This document shows, one piece after another, positions 11,814-24,723 of a DNA stretch of 64,000 nucleotides. A program made the position numbers and the translations under genes. The notes under the pieces were generated by a model. The model ran no database searches, was not told where the DNA came from, and saw only the letters and a program-made list of their open reading frames with translations. The stretch comes from Phallus indusiatus (taxonomy: Eukaryota; Basidiomycota; Agaricomycetes; Phallales; Phallaceae): positions 682,001 to 746,000 of the forward strand of contig JAQFWX010000002.1 of the NCBI GenBank assembly GCA_027605045.1. Direction: 5' to 3'. Position 1 is the stretch's first letter, and the number at the start of each line of letters is the position of its first letter.

Positions 11814-12761
11814 ATTGGATCAGGTCGAGACAAGAGAATACGATGAGGTGCGGTGGCAAGCTTCCAAGAGATTTGGGAGCGAGGGATTGTTGTAAACCAA
11901 AGGGAGAGAGAATGATATTCTCAGCATCGTTTATTTTGAGAACAAGTGTGTGACATTGCGTTACCAGTGTGACATGACCTTGGACAGACCATTTTTAGAA
12001 TTAACCTTTCCATCTCCGGCCCTTTTTGGGTGCGGTGATGAACTTGTCCTTTTTCATATAAATCGTACAGGAAATGAGTCTTACATAACATAAACAATTG
12101 TTTTATCACCGTGCTATGCAGCACCGAGTTTGACAAGGTGATTCCAGAAATTCAGAAAATGCAGAGTTATTACATACTACATATTATCTCGGAGGAACGC
12201 GATATGAGCTCGACAGATACATTTGTTTAATCAACGTGCATGTGTAAAGGCACCGGCGCATTGAATGTCATTCTTCACGTTCACAGCACTTCTGAATGCC
12301 AAAGTCGGCCACGCCGCTGTCAGAATCCGTAATAGTAAACCTATTAGACAGATCCAAAGTTCTCCTGGAAACTCTCATTCTTCGTATTCGAAATTTCAGG
12401 CGCTCCTATTGCACAAAATTCATAATAACTCAATGAAGACTTGACGTTGACAGACGTTGACGTTCTTCTCGAGGAAGAACAGTGTCATATCAACGCCCAT
12501 GTGAGTGAGATTGCCAAGCCTTCTATTATCATTTTTTTCTGAAACTTGAAGTTGAGGATGATGAGGGCGAGAAGTATCATGCCAATGAGAATCACATTCA
12601 CGAATACGACAGTGAGTGTTTGGTTTTTGAGGATATAATTTGAATGCGGGCTGCCGTATACAATACAAAAAAATGAGATGAAATGTGTCCGGTTTAAATG
12701 TACAAAACTCACCTCATGTATGAGCCGAATCGTATCATTCATAGTTTCTTCTTCTTCTTCT
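11814..12761. other. Unresolved stretch with coding-like fragments on the minus strand
   Basis: No gene is certain. On the minus strand 11790-12000 is open and reads like protein (KWSVQGHVTLVTQCHTLVL, then ILSPFGLQQSLAPKSLG), but it ends inside the DUF3074 start exon in another frame, and two stops lie just upstream near 12000. Minus 12485-12742 codes a short peptide with one hydrophobic helix (VFVNVILIGMILLALIIL), possibly a tiny membrane protein. These may be relics or unrecognised exons. Confidence 0.3.
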
Positions 12762-13139
12762 TCAGCCCGAATTGGCAGATGGCTGTAATGTAGGCCCTGT
12801 AATAGCGGACGGTTGTGTTGAATTCCTCAATAGAGGTTGTCGTTCAGTTGGCAGCGTATTATCATAGGATCCGCCAGACCCGCCAGTTGCAGCCTCCTCG
12901 TCATCACTTTCGACATCATCAGAATCTGGGCCACCTGTACATCGACTGGGGCCAAAAAAACGTTTCATCCCGCACATTTCAACGCAACGATGCCCTTTAT
13001 CACGAGGCGAAAGCTTGTCAATGAACTTTACCAGAACAATCATCAGGACTGACTTACTGTAGGTTGAGAAGTCAACCAGGCACCCCGCACATATTATCCA
13101 ACACATCGAGCATATTGCGGAACAGAAATCGTCAGACAT
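12762..13139 (-). CDS. Small Cys-rich membrane-associated hypothetical protein
   Basis: No family recognised. The N-terminus MSDDFCSAICSMCWIICAGC is hydrophobic with five cysteines, suggesting membrane insertion or acylation. The rest is acidic then Ser/Thr/Pro-rich (SDDVESDDEEAATGG, ERQPLLRNS). Splicing at GTAAGT (13057) to TACAG (12935) removes 123 nt and gives 84 residues; without splicing the frame stays open for 125 residues, so the intron is not certain. LPTERQPLL contains an acidic-dileucine-like sorting signal (ERQPLL), an inference only. The CTT repeat just past the stop (12747-12762) is a microsatellite. Confidence 0.4.
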   Translation of the reverse strand: MSDDFCSAICSMCWIICAGCLVDFSTYSKSVLMIVLVKFIDKLSPRDKGHRCVEMCGMKRFFGPSRCTGGPDSDDVESDDEEAATGGSGGSYDNTLPTERQPLLRNSTQPSAITGPTLQPSANSG

Positions 13140-13505
13140 GAATTTCAGAAGGATTTGGAGGCACTATAAAGTATGGTGACATCGAGGTTGGCCGGAAATC
13201 CGGTTTCCATGATCATTGGTCACATCAACGCAAAAGCGTCATTATTGAGCGGGTCGAAAAGTTGATCATACTTATTCTTCGATTATAATTTCTCGAGAAA
13301 AAACAGACATTTATTTCTTACCTAAAATTACATACAAATTCGCTTTTATAAATACATACAACCCGACAAGTAACTGTCGGAGATACAGCATTGAAGCGTG
13401 AGGTTACAACAAAGTTGAACAACAGCAGGAGCAGAAAAAGCAGGTTACAATCAATTACCCACCGTCACGTTTAAATATTCATATTTCTCCTCCTTATTCT
13501 TTGCT
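13140..13505. other. Intergenic, no gene seen
   Basis: Separates the start of the small Cys-rich gene from the stop of the FHA gene, both on the minus strand. AT-rich, with no ORF or repeat worth naming. Confidence 0.5.
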
Positions 13506-15936
13506 TTACAAATACGCAAGCCCAATCCAAGCACCCACAGCCCCAATAACGCCCGGAACAATGTAACTTCTCAACGTCTTTAACCTCTTCGTGGGCGGCC
13601 CCGCTACTATTAAAGTAGTAACGGCAGGATCTTCAATTGTTTGCACATGAGCATCGACATATTCGTGGTCTTCTTCGGTGGGTCTTTTACGTTTTCCAAG
13701 AACGGGACTAGGCTAGAAAAGAAAAGAGAAGGGCAGGAGCATGTGTGTAACAGCTGACGTTCTGGAATATACTAACCTCGGCATTTATTAGTCGAGTTAG
13801 CTCGGCGTTGATGTATTCTTTAAGTCGAGATTCAAGTCCATCCTCGTGTGTATCTGTTAAAAGACAGTAAGCAAGCACCGCATCGTCGCATGTAGAATCC
13901 ATTACTCACTAATCGACTCATCCCGATCTCTATTCCGTTTGTCCCAAATTTGACACAGATCCTCAAGGTCCTTTCGAATGAGATCAATATCATGTTTACA
14001 ACCTTTGATTGCGACATGATCGGCATCCCACTTATCACGCGCATCCAGATAAAAAGAATGCATGCTATCCACCCGTTTGTGAAGACCCTGAACCTTTTCA
14101 ATGTCATTTTGCACGGCATCAAACTTTTTTTCCGAAGCAGCAATATAAGATTGAAAGCCTGGCATTGTTCGTTGAAGGTCAGCTATCGTTTGCTCCAAAG
14201 ACTTTAGAGGGTTCTCGAGAGAAGACTTGAACGACGACATGTATTCTTCCGTTAATTTCAGAGACAGATCAGGTACCCTGTTTTCTAAATTCTCGATTAG
14301 ACTTTGAACCTGCTCGTTTGTCTATTGGTTGTCATTCAATTACACAAACAGATGTGATTTTGATAGCTAACTTACAATGTGGGAATGATCCAATCTGGAA
14401 ACTGTGGTCTTCAAAGTTTGCAGTTCTTCTTGAAGGAGTTTAATAGCATCACCAAGTACTTTCACTTGTCCTTCGGGCGTATTAGTGTCCTCGGCATTTT
14501 GATGATCGTGAGATTGGTGATGATGGTCAATATGAGACTGATGAAAAGCGGAGTGATCAGGAATAGGATCATGAGAAAAAGCATGGTGGTGGTGGTGGTG
14601 ATGAGCATGGTGAGCATGGTGAGCATGATGAGAATGATGAGAGTGTACTGGAGGTGGCAGAGAGGGCCCGTGAGCATGTGATTGATTATGGGCATGGACA
14701 TGGACATGGGGATGAGAGTGGGTTGCGTTAGACTCCTGGGAATTCACGTCCGACTTTGAATGCCTCGATCCAAACAAGCTCTCAGTTCTCGAAAATGGAC
14801 GTGGGAGGATATCCGGAACATGTCTCAGAAGGCTGCTCGTGACGCTAGTAACATCAAACCAAGGTGAATGCGAGAACCGTCTCCAAGGTGGAATAGTAGT
14901 ACTCGTTTGCGAATCAAGGACGATCACGTTAGGATCAGCTCGTACCAAATTTCTATCTTCATCCTCGTCTTGAACGCCTGGATCTATAGGCGGAAGGGGC
15001 TCACAGATGGCTGGATGAGATATAATAGGCAGGGGATCCGGACTGCTTTGAGGAGAGGTGAGCCCGTAAAGGGATGACGAAGTTCCTAAACCGCCTGTTT
15101 CAACATCGTCATGATGAATTACCACCTCTTCAGAATCTGACGAAAGCTCCGACTCGGAGGAGGACGATAGACTCAGCCCAAATCGATTACGACCACTGCG
15201 AGAAGAGCGTGGATCGTCTTGTGGAGTCACGCTACAGCTACTAGGCCTGACCGATGGCGGCGTAGATGGATTGAATAACAATTTGACCGAGACGACGAGA
15301 GGCATGTGCATCTGTACGTAGACGTAATGAGGCGAGCGTCTCTCACAGCGGAACGAATAAATCAGTACTTACAACACCGTCTTTGAAAACGCCTTTCCCG
15401 AATGTAATCTTATCACCATCCTCTAGGCGGAAAGGCTTATCGGGAGTGAGCTTTATATCTTCAGATTTCCTATTGACCCATGTGCCATGGTGTGAATGCG
15501 TATCAGTGAGCGAAACCTAGCAACACAATTCAGCAAAAGCCCTACAGCATACAAAAGCGTTAAAGCCTCACCATATCAGAACCTGAGAAGGCTATCTTAG
15601 CATGACTTCTGGACATAAGCGGGTTGCTATATGTCGCCCTGGCCTCATGCTCTTTAGGCTCATTGCTCAAAGGAGACCGGCCAATAAGTACCACAGGACT
15701 CTGACTTCTAGAAAACGTTGAACGGAATTTCGAATCATCCTCAGTGGTTAGAATGAAAGCTACACAAGATTGACAAGGACGCCAACGAGAGCAGATTCAA
15801 ATCCGATTAACACAAGGCCACAAGCATAAAAGAATTCGCGCAAATCCCGCTTACCCGAGACATTGAGAGCAGAAAAATTCGAGGTTATTTTGTCAGAACT
15901 CCAGTTTCCAATATATTGAATCTCTGAGTCGGTCAT
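13506..15936 (-). CDS. Tail-anchored FHA-domain protein, STRIPAK Far9/Far10-SLMAP type
   Basis: FHA proteins bind phosphothreonine. A tail-anchored FHA protein with coiled coil matches the Far9/Far10/Vps64 (SLMAP) subunit of the STRIPAK phosphatase complex on ER or nuclear envelope. Seven exons were placed: 15855-15936, 15572-15759, 15373-15516, 14376-15311, 13910-14321, 13777-13853 and 13506-13712, giving 681 residues. FHA core, residues about 28-138: IGRSPL, SNPLMSRSHAKIAF, DTHSHHGTWVN and LEDGDKITFGKGV. A Ser-rich acidic region follows, then a His-rich stretch near residues 335-410, a coiled coil near 425-590, a KRKRP basic patch and a hydrophobic C-terminal segment (SYIVPGVIGAVGAWIGLAYL) as the tail anchor. 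Domain order supports STRIPAK strongly; orthology was not tested. Confidence 0.8.
14583..14640. repeat. GTG/CAT codon repeat coding poly-histidine
   Basis: Imperfect trinucleotide repeat (GTGGTGG.. and GCATGGT units on the plus strand) inside the FHA gene; on the minus strand it codes HHAHHAHHAHHHHHHH-like sequence. Confidence 0.85.
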
Positions 15937-17070
15937 CGTTTGCTCCTGTTAATCTTCGTTTCTTTATCTTCACCAGTGTGTGGCAATACAGAAGCGTGTA
16001 GGGTGACTAGCACATGTGCGCCTCCGGAATAGGAAGGGAACTAATTACGCCCGCTGGGTTTGAATTTTTATGCGGAAGCAAACTAATTAGCGCTTAGGGA
16101 TGAGCAGGAGTCGTTCACCTTGGGCCTAACATCAATTTGTCAATTTTTTCCCGTGATTTAAATCCATGTCTTTCTTTTGCGAATCAAAACTCTTCAATAT
16201 TGTTGCTGTTTGCTGCTGTTTTTCAAAGAAAAAAACGATACTTTCCGGCTTACCAACTCAGGTATGAGTCAAAGAGGTGCGTGAGAAGAGCGCTCTGAGC
16301 AGGAATCAATATCTAGGTGACTAGGTGATGTCAAAGCGAATTCGCAATGGCTCACCGCAGCATTATTAAGTGAAAATGGAGGCGTCGGTTTCCCCCAGGT
16401 CCCAAGAATGGACAATGCATAGATGTGAATGAATACTGGTTATTCCTTGTCTTCCCTTTTCGTGTCAGGCCAGGTACATATGTCATGAAGCCGACTCTCA
16501 GCGCGCTTTCGATACTTCATTTCTTATCACATTTTATCGTTTTGGCTGAGAACCATAGAGGTACCAAAGTCGATCAGAGCTAAAGTTCAAGGTTCAACGT
16601 CTAGGGTTTAAGCTTTGTCTCGACGTGTTAGGCCAGGTCAAATTTTCATGCATCCATAGTAAGTATTCCCCTTGAAGATAGATGTGGACTGATGGTCAAT
16701 GTGAACAAAGGGTCTGATACGGTTCGAGGGACTATATCTTTCGAAGTCGCAGTAGTGAAGCAGTCTTGAAAATGCTTTAAAGTTTGATTCTTTGTGTTTG
16801 GTCGGAGCTGACTTAGATCCGATGCATATTCAGAAGCTCAGGTTGTATGTCGCACATCGAAGTTGAATCCGCATTCAAAACGTTCAATGTCAACCTGACA
16901 TATGACTTCGGGACAAGGTCTAGAACTCCTCTAATCAGATATGAACTCATTTGGACTGAATTTCAGAATCCTCATTATCACATCAGTCTATTTATATCCC
17001 TTCTTCAAACTTTTCTATATAAACAGGCAGACACTTGAAGCTTGATGCAAATCATACAATTCACATCTCG
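15937..17070. other. Divergent intergenic region
   Basis: Upstream region of both the FHA gene (minus) and the TENA gene (plus). About 1.1 kb without a supported ORF or repeat; short ORFs here have no recognisable protein character. Confidence 0.5.
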
Positions 17071-18222
17071 ATGTCTAACATTGCTTCCAACCTTCCAAAG
17101 CTTATTAGCATCCCGTCCGTGCGGAATATTCCCAGCGGGAGGATACATCGTGCCATCCAAACCCTTAATAACGATGCAGCATCTCCTAATCGTGGAGCAT
17201 CCGTGGAGGAAATCAACCAGGTAGATCCTCCACCCGAGGGCGTGATCCCCAAAGATAGGTAGGTCAAAGACCGCCCACGGAAGCCCTCACTTTCTCATAT
17301 ATATTTGCTTTGTCCGTAGCTTTGTCTGGTATATTATCACGTACAATCAAGAAGCTTATAATAAAATGCTTGATAATAAATTCTGCCAAGATATGTGTAA
17401 TGCTAGCACGGACGACGAGGTTGCAAATGTCCGGAAAGGCTACAAGTGGTACACCGTAGTAAGTTCACCTTTCATTCTCAACCTCATGAATGATAATTTC
17501 CGGAAATTCAGCAAGATTTCAAATACTGTGAGGGTCTCATGCGATACGACGCCGCCCGTGCTGCAAATGCACCCACGACTGAGGAAGTCTTGGCTGGAGC
17601 AGATGATATTAAAAGTGGCAAAGAATTTGCGGATTCAGTTTTGGATGCTTGTGTTCAACTTGGTATACCAAAAGCGAAGGTGTTCAGCGCCAAGAAGGAA
17701 CTAGCTGCGCAAAGTTACACTCAATTCGAAGTTCAGTCAGCTGAGGAAGAAGATTGGGTTACGTCTAAGGTTGCCATGATTCCCTGCATTCAGGCAAGTA
17801 ATTTTACTACATAATTCTCGATCTATATCAATCATACGCCTATATTTATAGGGATACTACGAAATTGCGGGCAAAATGATCACGAATTCTAAACGCAAAG
17901 GTAAGGCTCGTCCTTCTACTAAGTAAGGTGTTCACTACACTCCAAAAAGATACGGACTGGTATACTGGTTGGGTATTGCCCAATCATGAATGGAAATATT
18001 GCGCAAAACAAATTCGTAAGCATATGAACTGCCAACATCGGGTCATTTTTTTTTCACTCTCGTGTAATTGCACTCTTTTCTACAGAATTTTTTGAAGCCA
18101 ATGCAAAGGACTGGAGAAATGCCACTCCTTCTGTTCAGGAAAAATGGCACAAGATATTCAAGAAAGCCTGTCAGCATGAAGTCGACTTTTTTGCCATCGG
18201 AGAGAATCCTGAAGACGTTTGA
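17071..18222 (+). CDS. TENA/THI-4/PqqC family protein (haem-oxygenase-like fold)
   Basis: Resembles the TENA/THI-4 family, alpha-helical proteins that include aminopyrimidine aminohydrolases acting in thiamine salvage; stand-alone fungal members are often uncharacterised. Six exons: 17071-17258, 17320-17458, 17512-17793, 17852-17900, 17950-18015 and 18086-18222, totalling 286 residues. The SFVWYIITYNQEAYNKMLDN helix, the QDFKYCEGLMRYDAA helix and the MIPCIQGYYEIA segment correspond to the conserved helices; the C-terminal part has DWYTGWV and a final EKWHKIFKKACQHEVDFF helix. The third intron (17794-17851) uses GCAAGT, a GC donor, which keeps the frame exactly. Catalytic Cys/Glu positions could not be confirmed without alignment, so activity is not asserted. 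Confidence 0.75.
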
Positions 18223-18571
18223 GTACGGAAGTCGAATGAGCATAACAAGGTTTCATAGGATCATAACCTAATATGAAACCTGTACGTTTGAAATATGTTT
18301 TCCAATATAAATACCGCTCTTTAAAAGTAGGCCATTTGCGACGGTGTCTTTCGATTTTACGCACGTCGCTCAGGACTTTAAATCGATATTACTGGTTGAA
18401 TAAGGCCACAGTCTCGATGTTTTGCTTTAGACTAGGTGCATATAGCGACATAGCTACCGATCCAATCATCCCTACTCCAAGATATCATCGAGAATTCGAA
18501 AGAATGGTATTCTACCTTGAAAGTTACATTCGCAAAATACAAAATCGATGAATAGCATTGAGTTATGTACG
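18223..18571. other. Convergent 3' intergenic region
   Basis: Between the stops of the TENA gene (plus) and the MFS gene (minus). AT-rich; the short ORFs in it look like chance. Confidence 0.55.
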
Positions 18572-21180
18572 TTTAGTCACGAGTAGACGTTGGGGTTGGC
18601 TTAACGGGAGGTAATCTAATAAACAAGAAGAATACAAACCCGAGTGCAACCACTCCCAGGGAAACCATGTAAATTGCCTAAAGATAAAAAGGTCAGACTT
18701 AGTCTGAAGCGAGCCGGAATTCATTACCTGGGGTAGCACACCAACAGTGTTTATAAAAACAGATCCGATCAGAACAGGTCCAAGGAAAGAACCGCTTCAT
18801 CGAAACAAATTTAATAAACATAGAGGTTATAATTCGAGCACAATAAAGCGCACCTCATAGCTTCAATGATCCCCAGGGCACCAAACAATCTTCCCACTTC
18901 CACCGACCCTCCCTCTTGGCTATCGTATCCCTGCTCATAAAGCGATATAGCAACACTTTTGATGGCAGGAGAAAATCCAGCTGCTAAACCACCTAGCATG
19001 CAAGCCCCGGTGAATTGAATGGCGTTACGCGCGAAAGACATGGATGAGTAAGTCACCACCTCCATGACTAGAGCAAATATAGTCAATTTGTAGTCAAATG
19101 ATGCCGCGTGGTGCGTTGACTTCAGATTTAGTCTGGATCGGGAAGAGGAACGGCTGCCGGGGATTGGGACATTAGCAGCGTTTTCTAGTAGTATCTCATC
19201 TTGCTGAGCTAGAAGTGATTCCTCTTCTTCGGATAGTTTAACATGTTGGGGTGTTTTCGGTTTGAATATTTGGATGATTACTGATGATGTTTAAGGAACA
19301 AACGTCAGTACGAAATTAGAAGTGACTTACGTGGAATGACGACTGCAAGACAAATGGCTTTGGCGACAGTAACCACAGAGAACCAATATCCCGACTAGAA
19401 ATTATTTTTTTAGTTTCACCTGTCCACCGAGTGTCCAACAGCTCTTACTGTCGTTGAATCCCAACCAAACACTCGCTGAAGGAATTGCATGGTAAAACCG
19501 TAAATACCCTATCGAGAAAAAAAGTCATGATTCTCAAATGTTTGACACGAAAGTGAATAGTAGTAGTATAGCTTACCATGGTGAGTAAGTTTAAAAACAT
19601 AGTAATAGAAATCAAAAACAAATTGAAGTCCCATTTCCCATCACTTCGTTTGCGAGGTAAAAGAATACCAACCGGTCGAGCGAACGCAAATAGTTTGTTT
19701 ACATAGAGGATCAAAAAGTCGACTACACCCCGCGAACCTTGGGAGCTTGCCAATTCGCGCTCCTTGAGAGCAGCTTCTTTTTGGCGGCGCCGAGCTTTCA
19801 GCATTGAGGCTTTGGTTAATGATTCGGGTATAGCTATCGGGATTAGAAAGACGAATATTAGGTGGGTGACGAAAGCGATATAGAAGACAGAGAGAAGGTC
19901 GTTTGTTCTTTTGACAATATATGAACCTAAGGAGGGACCGAATGCCTGTTGAATTTTTTGTATAATAAACTGCTTTAAACTCTAAAATGAGCATGTCTTA
20001 CGAGACCACATAAGAGAAGGCCTGTTTTTAAGGAAAGATTTCGCGCTCTGCATCACAAATTGAGTTATCATAAAACTGCAAATAAAACTTTGAATAAAAA
20101 CCTTAATTCTGGTGGACTTGTATCCGCAATATAAGAAGCAGTTATGGCCATGAATGTAGGAATACCTAATATGCGATAATAAACGCGTCGACTTTAACTG
20201 ATTCCGATGTTTATTATGAATTCAATGATCACCTCCAAAAAGGCCTCCTACAACCGCCCCGACAATCAGAAAACTGTATCCGCCTGGTAATCGGTCAGAC
20301 AATTGGGTGACGAGGAGGAAGTTGCCATCGCTAAGAACGTTGAGCTCAAATTAGGGTTGAATGAGAAGCAAAATGGCTCTAACGTTATGAGTAAACCAGC
20401 AGCCGAGAGTACGAGCACACGAATTCGGCCATGTCTGTCCGAGAACTAACCAGGATGTTTGCATACCGCGATATGATAGCCAAGTGACACAACATACCTG
20501 ACCCCACCATCCAACAGTCAAGCAGCCCAGAATTCCAGACGACGCCGTTAAAACTAAGAAATAGAGCACAAGTCTTATGTAGCGTCAACTGTATACCATG
20601 GAAGTTGAGATACGTTACTTGTATTCAGGGCAGCTACTGCAGCTTGAACTTGTGGGTCTTGTACACATTCTTTAGAAGGTACGGGAAAGGTTTTCCATTT
20701 GGCAGTTGGAGATATCGGGCCGTCCGAAACGTGGGATAGAGAGGTGATTTCGGGTTTCAGGTGCTCGCATACGAGAGAAGAATAGAGATCAATGCGGGGT
20801 GCCATCGCGGTGGAGATCACTGTGGATGCTAGTGCTATTGTTATAATAAGCCTATACCGGAGAATCAACTTCGACGCAATAAATGTGTGAGCCAAATCAA
20901 CATACCACCAAGGAGAAGGTCGTCTATAAAATGGTCTTTTGGCTCGTTCTTCGAGCTCAATTTGTTCCATGATAATAAACTCGTCGTCTCCATTACTACT
21001 GACACCACCAGATGTTTCACTCTGCCCTTGTCGCAGCTCATCACCACCATCCAACGTGTTATATCTGGGAGGTTGTTGACCGGAACCCAACAGGCTCTCC
21101 CTCTCCCTTGAGGCCGGTTGTCTTCCTGTTAGCTCAGTTGTCATTGAGTCCGGTGTTCGAGCAGTATACGAAGAGACCAT
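18572..21180 (-). CDS. Major facilitator superfamily transporter
   Basis: Twelve-helix-type secondary transporter of the plasma membrane or vacuole; substrate unknown. Many short exons. A long hydrophilic N-terminus (MVSSYTARTPDSMTTELTGR.., acidic EQIELEERAKRPF) precedes TM1 (LIITIALASTVISTAMAP). After a luminal loop come GILGCLTVGWWG and the TM2-3 loop SDRHGRIRVLVLSAAG, the MFS signature. A central cytosolic loop is rich in Lys/Arg and Glu (19690-19800), and the second half includes GGLAAGFSPAIKSVAISLYE. The protein ends PTSTRD at 18572. The general layout recalls tetracycline/TCR-type fungal MFS proteins. Start chosen at ATG 21180; the frame stays open upstream through the GGTCAA tandem repeat to 21240, but that part lacks transporter character. 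Confidence 0.85.
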
Positions 21181-21795
21181 GTTCACAGCCTTAACAAATA
21201 CACCAGCACTGGTCAAGGTCAAGGTCGGGGTCAAGGTCAAGTTCGAGACGGGTGAGATAGGACTTTGATAAGGGCCTTCTCTCGAAACGGAAGCCTGAGA
21301 TATTTATTTTCAAGTGTACTATCACGGCCTGAGTGTTCGCGTGGGTAGCCTAGGTCATGATTTGCGCATTTTCGGGAGAATCAGTTGCCGCGGCCGACGG
21401 GCCTGAGGATTACGTAGCTCCTCACGGCTTCGTTCAGTGAAACAGCTCCGTGCCTTCCATTAGCAATCTCTTAATCAGCCCAGTAAATGTGGAACAAAGG
21501 CTCCTCACGAAACGCTAAAAGGTCGTTATTTCTAATGCGCCAAGTATTCATTTTTTACACGATTCCAAGAGAGCAAACATGCATACACACATTCTGTAAC
21601 GTCCTTGAAGTTGCTAGTTGTAGTGGAAATCGTCAAATGGTTAACTAGAAAGGAATCGAAATTGTAAATACGCAGCCGGAATCAGGGCCAATGAAAATCT
21701 CAGATGACAAAGGTGATATTATCACCCGCAGACTTAGTCGTCAAGGGCCCCAACATGTGATGTGGTGAATGTAGTGAATATAGCGCAATTATAAA
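21181..21795. promoter_or_regulatory. Upstream region of the MFS gene with GGTCAA tandem repeat
   Basis: About 615 bases between the MFS start codon and the stop of the PIG-M gene. Positions 21211-21241 hold an imperfect tandem repeat of GGTCAA units directly upstream of the start. No other element recognised. Confidence 0.5.
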
Positions 21796-23320
21796 TTACT
21801 CGTGTTTTACGTTCGGGAACGCCGATGTCAGGATCTTCGACACAATCCAACAATTTGACAAGAAAAACAGAATACTTGCAAGCCAAAGCTCGAGAAAAAC
21901 AGCTTCACCCAGAAACTCCAATCTGTAGGCTATCGTCAACCAAATTGCCTGGGGAATCAATTCTATGTTAATGACAAATTTTGGAAAAAATTTGAAATCT
22001 CACTTGCGATCCAATCCAAACGATGGTCATCAGAACAGCTTCTTTAGTCGAGAGCCGTAAACGTGGCAACACCTGCGGAAGAAACCAAATATACCAAATG
22101 AAATACTGTTCGCAGTTTTTTATTATTAACACAGGATCGCAGTTAGAAACCGAAGCTTTTTACTTACTTGAGATGTGCATACTTTGTTGAACGTCACAAA
22201 TATCATTGTTTGGATGAACCAAGTCAATGGTAAATCCGTAGGGTTCGAGCCGAGTAAAATTCCTGCACCCAAAGAAAGCGCCATTTGCGGGACAAACGAA
22301 ATTAGAGGGTGCGACGTGAGCGATGATCTTCCATTAGTTTCATCGTGAATAGACGGATATGTTAAGTAAGTAGGATAAAAATAAGGCGAAAAATTATGAC
22401 GGTGATCGCGGCGGCCAAGGTGATATAAGTACGAGTTCCATAACAAAGGATAACCCCATCTAAAAACTTTGTCTTTTTGGATATACGGCCAAATGATATG
22501 CCCCCTTACATTAGGTATAACAAGCCTGTTACAAATGCGAAAGTAAGGGCGCTGATAATTCCGAATTTGATACCAGCGGTTGTGAATAGCCGACTGAGCC
22601 AGACTTGAGATGTAGGTCTGGAAGCCAGAGAACCATAAAAAGCAAGAATACTGACTCCATAAATAATCGGGTATATTTTCCAGTGAACGCTTAGACCAAG
22701 TAGTATTGCAGCGAGCGTATGACGGTTCCTGAGGATGGAGAATAACGTTCCAACAACTAGTATTCCCAATACTGACTCGGAAGAGCCACGGGTTGAAATA
22801 GAAAATACGAGTGGGTTCAAAAGCCACAAGGCGGATACCCAGATAGTCGCTTTTCGTTCGATCTCGCCCTGTTGTGTTACGGCAAAGGGTGGTTGCAGAC
22901 GGACCATAACATAAAGCATCCAGCCTATGACGAGGTCACATATAGAAAATACGAACTTGCCGAAACTTGGATGCAGAAAAATATTAGGGGTCATTATTAA
23001 GGCTAAAAGCGGGGTATAGCGGTAAGTCTCTCGCGAGTACGGGCTATATACATATCAGAGCACACGTCAAAAGAGATTTAGATATCACTGCCTGCAAATA
23101 CCCACCTTCCGACTCTAAAATAGGATCCAATTGGACCGTCAGCCATGTTGCCTTCAGCCTGAGGCTCCAACAAAAATCGCGCCGCGTCCGTAAAGACTCG
23201 ATAATCGACATCCGTATATTTGACAATAGAATGTCGGTCGTGATATTCGCTATAAAATATTAACCCTAATCTGATAACTGCCGCTGTTATCAAAGCATTT
23301 TTGAATGAGATAATGGGCAT
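21796..23320 (-). CDS. GPI14: GPI mannosyltransferase I catalytic subunit (PIG-M/Gpi14)
   Basis: ER membrane enzyme that adds the first alpha-1,4 mannose from dolichol-phosphate-mannose to the GPI-anchor precursor. GT-C type glycosyltransferase with many membrane helices. ATG at 23320 gives MPIISFKNALITAAVIRLGL, then the luminal DxD motif in YTDVDYRVFTDAARF (first loop) and PIGSYFRVGRW. Next come TYRYTPLLALI, ISTRGSSES, ILLGLSVHWKIYPIIY, YHLGRRDHRHNFSPYFYPTYL and the FVTFNKVCTSQYF(I)WY segment, all family landmarks. The C-terminal helices end at TAA 21796-21798. An ATG-less extension to 23344 was not used. Introns were placed by frame continuity only. Confidence 0.92.
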
Positions 23321-23544
23321 ATCATGCCAATGAGTTACTAACAATGACTGAAGTTGTAACGACGTGTTGTTGAAATAGGCTCCGCTGACGTAATCAATAA
23401 TTATCTATCTCCGAACTTGGAGATGTGGTGCAACAGACGAACTAACTAACATATGTATACTAGACCATAAGCTAGCAAAAAGAAGAACAATAGACTGAGT
23501 ATTCTCGATCATCTAAGTGCCCTATACTTAACCAGAAGCATGGT

Positions 23545-24540
<996 letters not shown>

Positions 24541-24723
24541 CATTGATAAAAACAAATTCGTGCAAAGAGAAAGTAGGGAATGATTAGAGAAAGTACTTTG
24601 TCACGCGTCACATGTGACGTGGCGCAGTGACGAGCGGGCAGTGTTCGGTGATCGTTTTTTGGTGTATATTTTCGCATTGCAAGGTCGCCAGGAACATCCA
24701 ATCTATGAAGTATTCTGTGTACA

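Noticed and set aside
22126..22827. 233-codon minus ORF
   Set aside because: It is an alternate frame of the PIG-M gene; the true frames carry the family motifs.
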